DNA of 64,000 nucleotides from Eubacterium_G segne. Its GTDB lineage: Bacteria; Bacillota; Clostridia; Lachnospirales; Lachnospiraceae. The position numbers were made by a program, and so were the translations under genes. The stretch is from NCBI RefSeq assembly GCF_014287775.1, contig NZ_JACOOZ010000002.1:186001-250000 (forward strand), written 5' to 3'. Positions 62,081-64,000 of this stretch are shown here, piece after piece; the first letter of the stretch is position 1, and each line of letters opens with the position of its first letter. Below the pieces are notes generated by a model. That model worked only from the letters and a program-made list of their open reading frames with translations, did not search any database and was not told where the DNA came from.

Positions 62081-63289
62081 CTACGCCTTAAAATTATACA
62101 CCGGTTTCATTACCTCCATAATTTCCACCGACTCCTTTATTACATCTATAATATCATCTAATGATTTGTACGCCATTGGTGCTTCGTCTAATGTTGCCTC
62201 TGACACTGATGTTGTATATACATCCGTCATAGATGCAGCATATTCCTCCATAGACAATTTTTCCTTTGCCACTGTTCTTGACATAATTCTTCCTGCTCCG
62301 TGAGGTGCTGAATAATTCCATTCCGGATTTCCCTTTCCCACAGCTAAAACCGAGCCATCTCTCATGTTAATAGGTATCAATACCTTTTCCCCTTTGTGGG
62401 CAGCTATTGAACCTTTTCGTAAAATCATTTCTTCAGTATTTATATAATTATGAACTGTATGAAAAGCATCATTTCCCGCCATACCTGTTCTCTCTAATAT
62501 AATTTCAGCCATTTTTTCCCTGTTTCTTTTGGCAAAATTCTGACATATTTCCACATCAAAAAGATAATCCTCCATATGCTTTCCATATAGATAACATAAA
62601 TCTTCAGGATTTTGTGGCTCATTTTCATAACGTGTTTTCTCCAGCTCCTTTAAAGCCTGCTGAATTTCTTTTCTCCTTCCCTGCTCTTTATATGTTTTAA
62701 TCAATTCCTCTCTTGCCACAAAATAAGTTTCTAATCCCTTGTCTAAATCTATCGCCAGATTCTGATAATAGTCAGCCACCTGTTTTCCCAGATTTCTACT
62801 TCCTGAATGTATTATCAGATATTTATTTCCATCTGATGCCTCATCAATTTCAATAAAATGATTTCCCCCTCCTAATGTGCCTAATGACCTTTCAAGTCTT
62901 CTTGTATCCTTTAATTTTCTGTAACATTTTAATTTGGTAAGGTCAAATCTCTCTATTCTTCCCTCCCACACATTACCTCCTGACGGAATAAAATGTGCTG
63001 CTTCGTCAACTTTTGCAAAGTCAATTTCACCCTTTCCTAAGCACACTGTATACATTCCACAGCCGATATCAACACCAACCACATTAGGAACTACCCTGTC
63101 TTTTATGGTCATGGTAGTTCCTATGGTACATCCTTTTCCGGAATGAACATCAGGCATAATTCTTATTTTTGCCCCTTCCGTCATTGGGTAATCACACATT
63201 CTTCTTATCTGCTCAATTGCTTCATTCTCAACTACCTTTGCGTAACAAATTGCTGTATTGACTTTTCCCTTGATTTCAATTCTATCCAT
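62081..63289 (-). CDS. rtcB: RNA-splicing ligase RtcB
   Basis: GTP- and Mn-dependent ligase joining 2',3'-cyclic phosphate or 3'-phosphate RNA ends to 5'-OH ends. Metal-site motifs are visible: GVDIGCGMYTV (Cys), GGGNHFIEI (His), HSGSRNLGKQVADYY (His). The guanylated His is in SAPHGAGRIMSR, preceded by RKGSIAAHKGEKVLIP. ATG at 63289 follows AGGAAAGAG and gives 402 aa, close to E. coli RtcB (408); the longer frame upstream has no support. It forms an operon with the nucleotidyltransferase and lies behind a WYL regulator, separated from it by a terminator. Confidence 0.95.
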   Translation of the reverse strand: MDRIEIKGKVNTAICYAKVVENEAIEQIRRMCDYPMTEGAKIRIMPDVHSGKGCTIGTTMTIKDRVVPNVVGVDIGCGMYTVCLGKGEIDFAKVDEAAHFIPSGGNVWEGRIERFDLTKLKCYRKLKDTRRLERSLGTLGGGNHFIEIDEASDGNKYLIIHSGSRNLGKQVADYYQNLAIDLDKGLETYFVAREELIKTYKEQGRRKEIQQALKELEKTRYENEPQNPEDLCYLYGKHMEDYLFDVEICQNFAKRNREKMAEIILERTGMAGNDAFHTVHNYINTEEMILRKGSIAAHKGEKVLIPINMRDGSVLAVGKGNPEWNYSAPHGAGRIMSRTVAKEKLSMEEYAASMTDVYTTSVSEATLDEAPMAYKSLDDIIDVIKESVEIMEVMKPVYNFKA

Positions 63290-63309
63290 ATTTATCTCTT
63301 CCTTTCCTT

Positions 63310-63339
63310 TGATAAATACATAATACATTTCATTTATCA
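63310..63339 (-). promoter_or_regulatory. Inverted repeat in rtcB promoter region
   Basis: TGATAAAT (63310-63317) and ATTTATCA (63332-63339), 14 bases apart, enclose TATTAT/TATGTA sequences that could serve as a -10 box. Candidate operator of the neighbouring WYL regulator; promoter boxes are not clear. Confidence 0.45.
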
Positions 63340-63354
63340 GGTTATCATTGAAAA

Positions 63355-63385
63355 AAAGTTGCGAACTCAAAAGAATTCACAACTT
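63355..63385 (-). terminator. Intrinsic terminator between WYL gene and rtcB
   Basis: AAAGTTGCGAA (63355-63365) pairs with TTCACAACTTT (63375-63385); on the minus strand it ends in TTTTTTTC. It overlaps the stop codon of the WYL gene, so rtcB is a separate unit or receives only read-through. Confidence 0.85.
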
Positions 63386-64000
63386 TCTCTGTCTTAAAAG
63401 TCTTTCTTTTATTTTGTCTCTAAAATCATCAGGCCCCATTACCTCAATCAATGGGCCAAATGCCAGTATTCTTATAAGTATTTCCGTTTCATCATCCACA
63501 CAATACTTCAGTTTAATTTGATATGTATTATTATCTAACTTAATTGTTTCTTTTTCCAAATCCGAAAAACTTAGCATAGCCCTTTCAAGAGCCTTCCTAT
63601 AATCCTTCAACCGCAAAATAACTTCACCAAACGCCAGTTTCCTTTTTCTTACACTATCTTTTCCAAAACCCTCCATCACCTGACATTTCGTAATTTTTTG
63701 CATATTAATGATATACTGAGTGCCTTTTAAGCTTTCTGCAACAAGCCTGAATTTGTCATCCTTAGACGAATACTCCAGCCCTTTCGGAATTAAGGTATGG
63801 ATGTGCTTTCCTTTCCTGCCTTTATAAACAATTCTTACAATCCTTCTTTCCTTTATTGCCACAAGTATAAGTCTGAAATGCTCCCTGTACTCAATATCAT
63901 CATAAGGATCTCCATCTGAATATCTGTCAAAATACACAAAGGTATCCTTGTCATAAAGCGGCTCCACATCCTCAAGTCCGTCAAAAGAAGGTTCAAACAA
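63377..64000 (-). CDS. WYL-domain regulator, partial (5' end beyond window)
   Basis: The last 207 residues of a regulator; the frame stays open to the window end. The WYL domain is seen in ILVAIKERRIVRIVYKGRKG, LIPKGLEYSSKDDKFRLVAE (a variant of the W-Y-L core) and INMQKITKCQVM, followed by the C-terminal WCX-like part ending in MGPDDFRDKIKERLLRQ. WYL regulators respond to nucleic acids or nucleotides and often control RNA/DNA-processing genes. Position directly before rtcB and the nucleotidyltransferase suggests it controls RNA repair. The HTH, if present, lies outside the window. Confidence 0.85.
   Translation of the reverse strand: MFEPSFDGLEDVEPLYDKDTFVYFDRYSDGDPYDDIEYREHFRLILVAIKERRIVRIVYKGRKGKHIHTLIPKGLEYSSKDDKFRLVAESLKGTQYIINMQKITKCQVMEGFGKDSVRKRKLAFGEVILRLKDYRKALERAMLSFSDLEKETIKLDNNTYQIKLKYCVDDETEILIRILAFGPLIEVMGPDDFRDKIKERLLRQRKL

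Noticed and set aside
1..64000. tRNA, rRNA and T-box leaders
   Set aside because: No T-loop plus acceptor pairs, rRNA-like blocks or T-box core were noticed in the intergenic regions.

Overview
The window reads as a chromosomal segment of a low-GC, strictly anaerobic Gram-positive bacterium, most likely a gut or rumen Clostridium relative of the Lachnospiraceae type. Signs are an hrcA-grpE-dnaK-dnaJ heat-shock operon behind a perfect CIRCE element, strong AGGAGG ribosome sites with some TTG starts, rubrerythrin, a guanine riboswitch, and very large secreted surface proteins without an outer-membrane system. No rRNA, tRNA or CRISPR array was seen. The family placement is inference; no species is claimed.

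Layout. 1-12.2 kb is housekeeping: citrate synthase, the heat-shock operon, a MATE exporter, a glucose/GlcNAc-type PTS enzyme IICBA, a patatin-like lipase and rubrerythrin. 12.3-18.1 kb holds a serine acetyltransferase, a seven-copy 74-bp tandem repeat, a second MATE exporter, aroB, a short-chain dehydrogenase and a cupin. 18-46.5 kb, all on the minus strand, is a surface/secretion locus: an XRE-LuxR fusion regulator, secreted proteins of 2629 and 2134 aa, a small membrane-anchored sortase-like protein lacking the catalytic His, then a second transcription unit with a 1994-aa fibro-slime protein, a 79-aa peptide that looks like a modified-peptide precursor, an HPr-kinase-like P-loop protein, a radical SAM/SPASM enzyme, a membrane-anchored protein and a leucine-rich-repeat surface protein. 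An intrinsic terminator lies directly after the peptide gene, and the peptide gene overlaps the giant gene by one base. This cassette is the best candidate for an undescribed system.

46.5-49.3 kb has an FAD-dependent oxidoreductase of unknown function behind a guanine-type riboswitch with its own terminator, flanked on both sides by short AT-rich hairpin repeats. 49.3-53.5 kb is accessory: a low-molecular-weight phosphatase, a 5'-truncated tyrosine integrase, an XRE membrane protein, a truncated acetyltransferase and an autoregulated TetR gene with promoter and operator interleaved. 52.5-56.8 kb pairs an SF1 (COG1112-type) helicase with a PIN-like nuclease, which resembles a two-gene defence or RNA-processing module.

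56.9-59.9 kb is an NAD-salvage operon (pncA, pncB, NrtR-type regulator and a frameshifted small ORF) with an inverted-repeat operator candidate in its promoter. 59.9-64 kb carries an HTH/repeat protein of unknown role and an RNA-repair unit: WYL regulator (cut by the window end), RtcB ligase and a nucleotidyltransferase.
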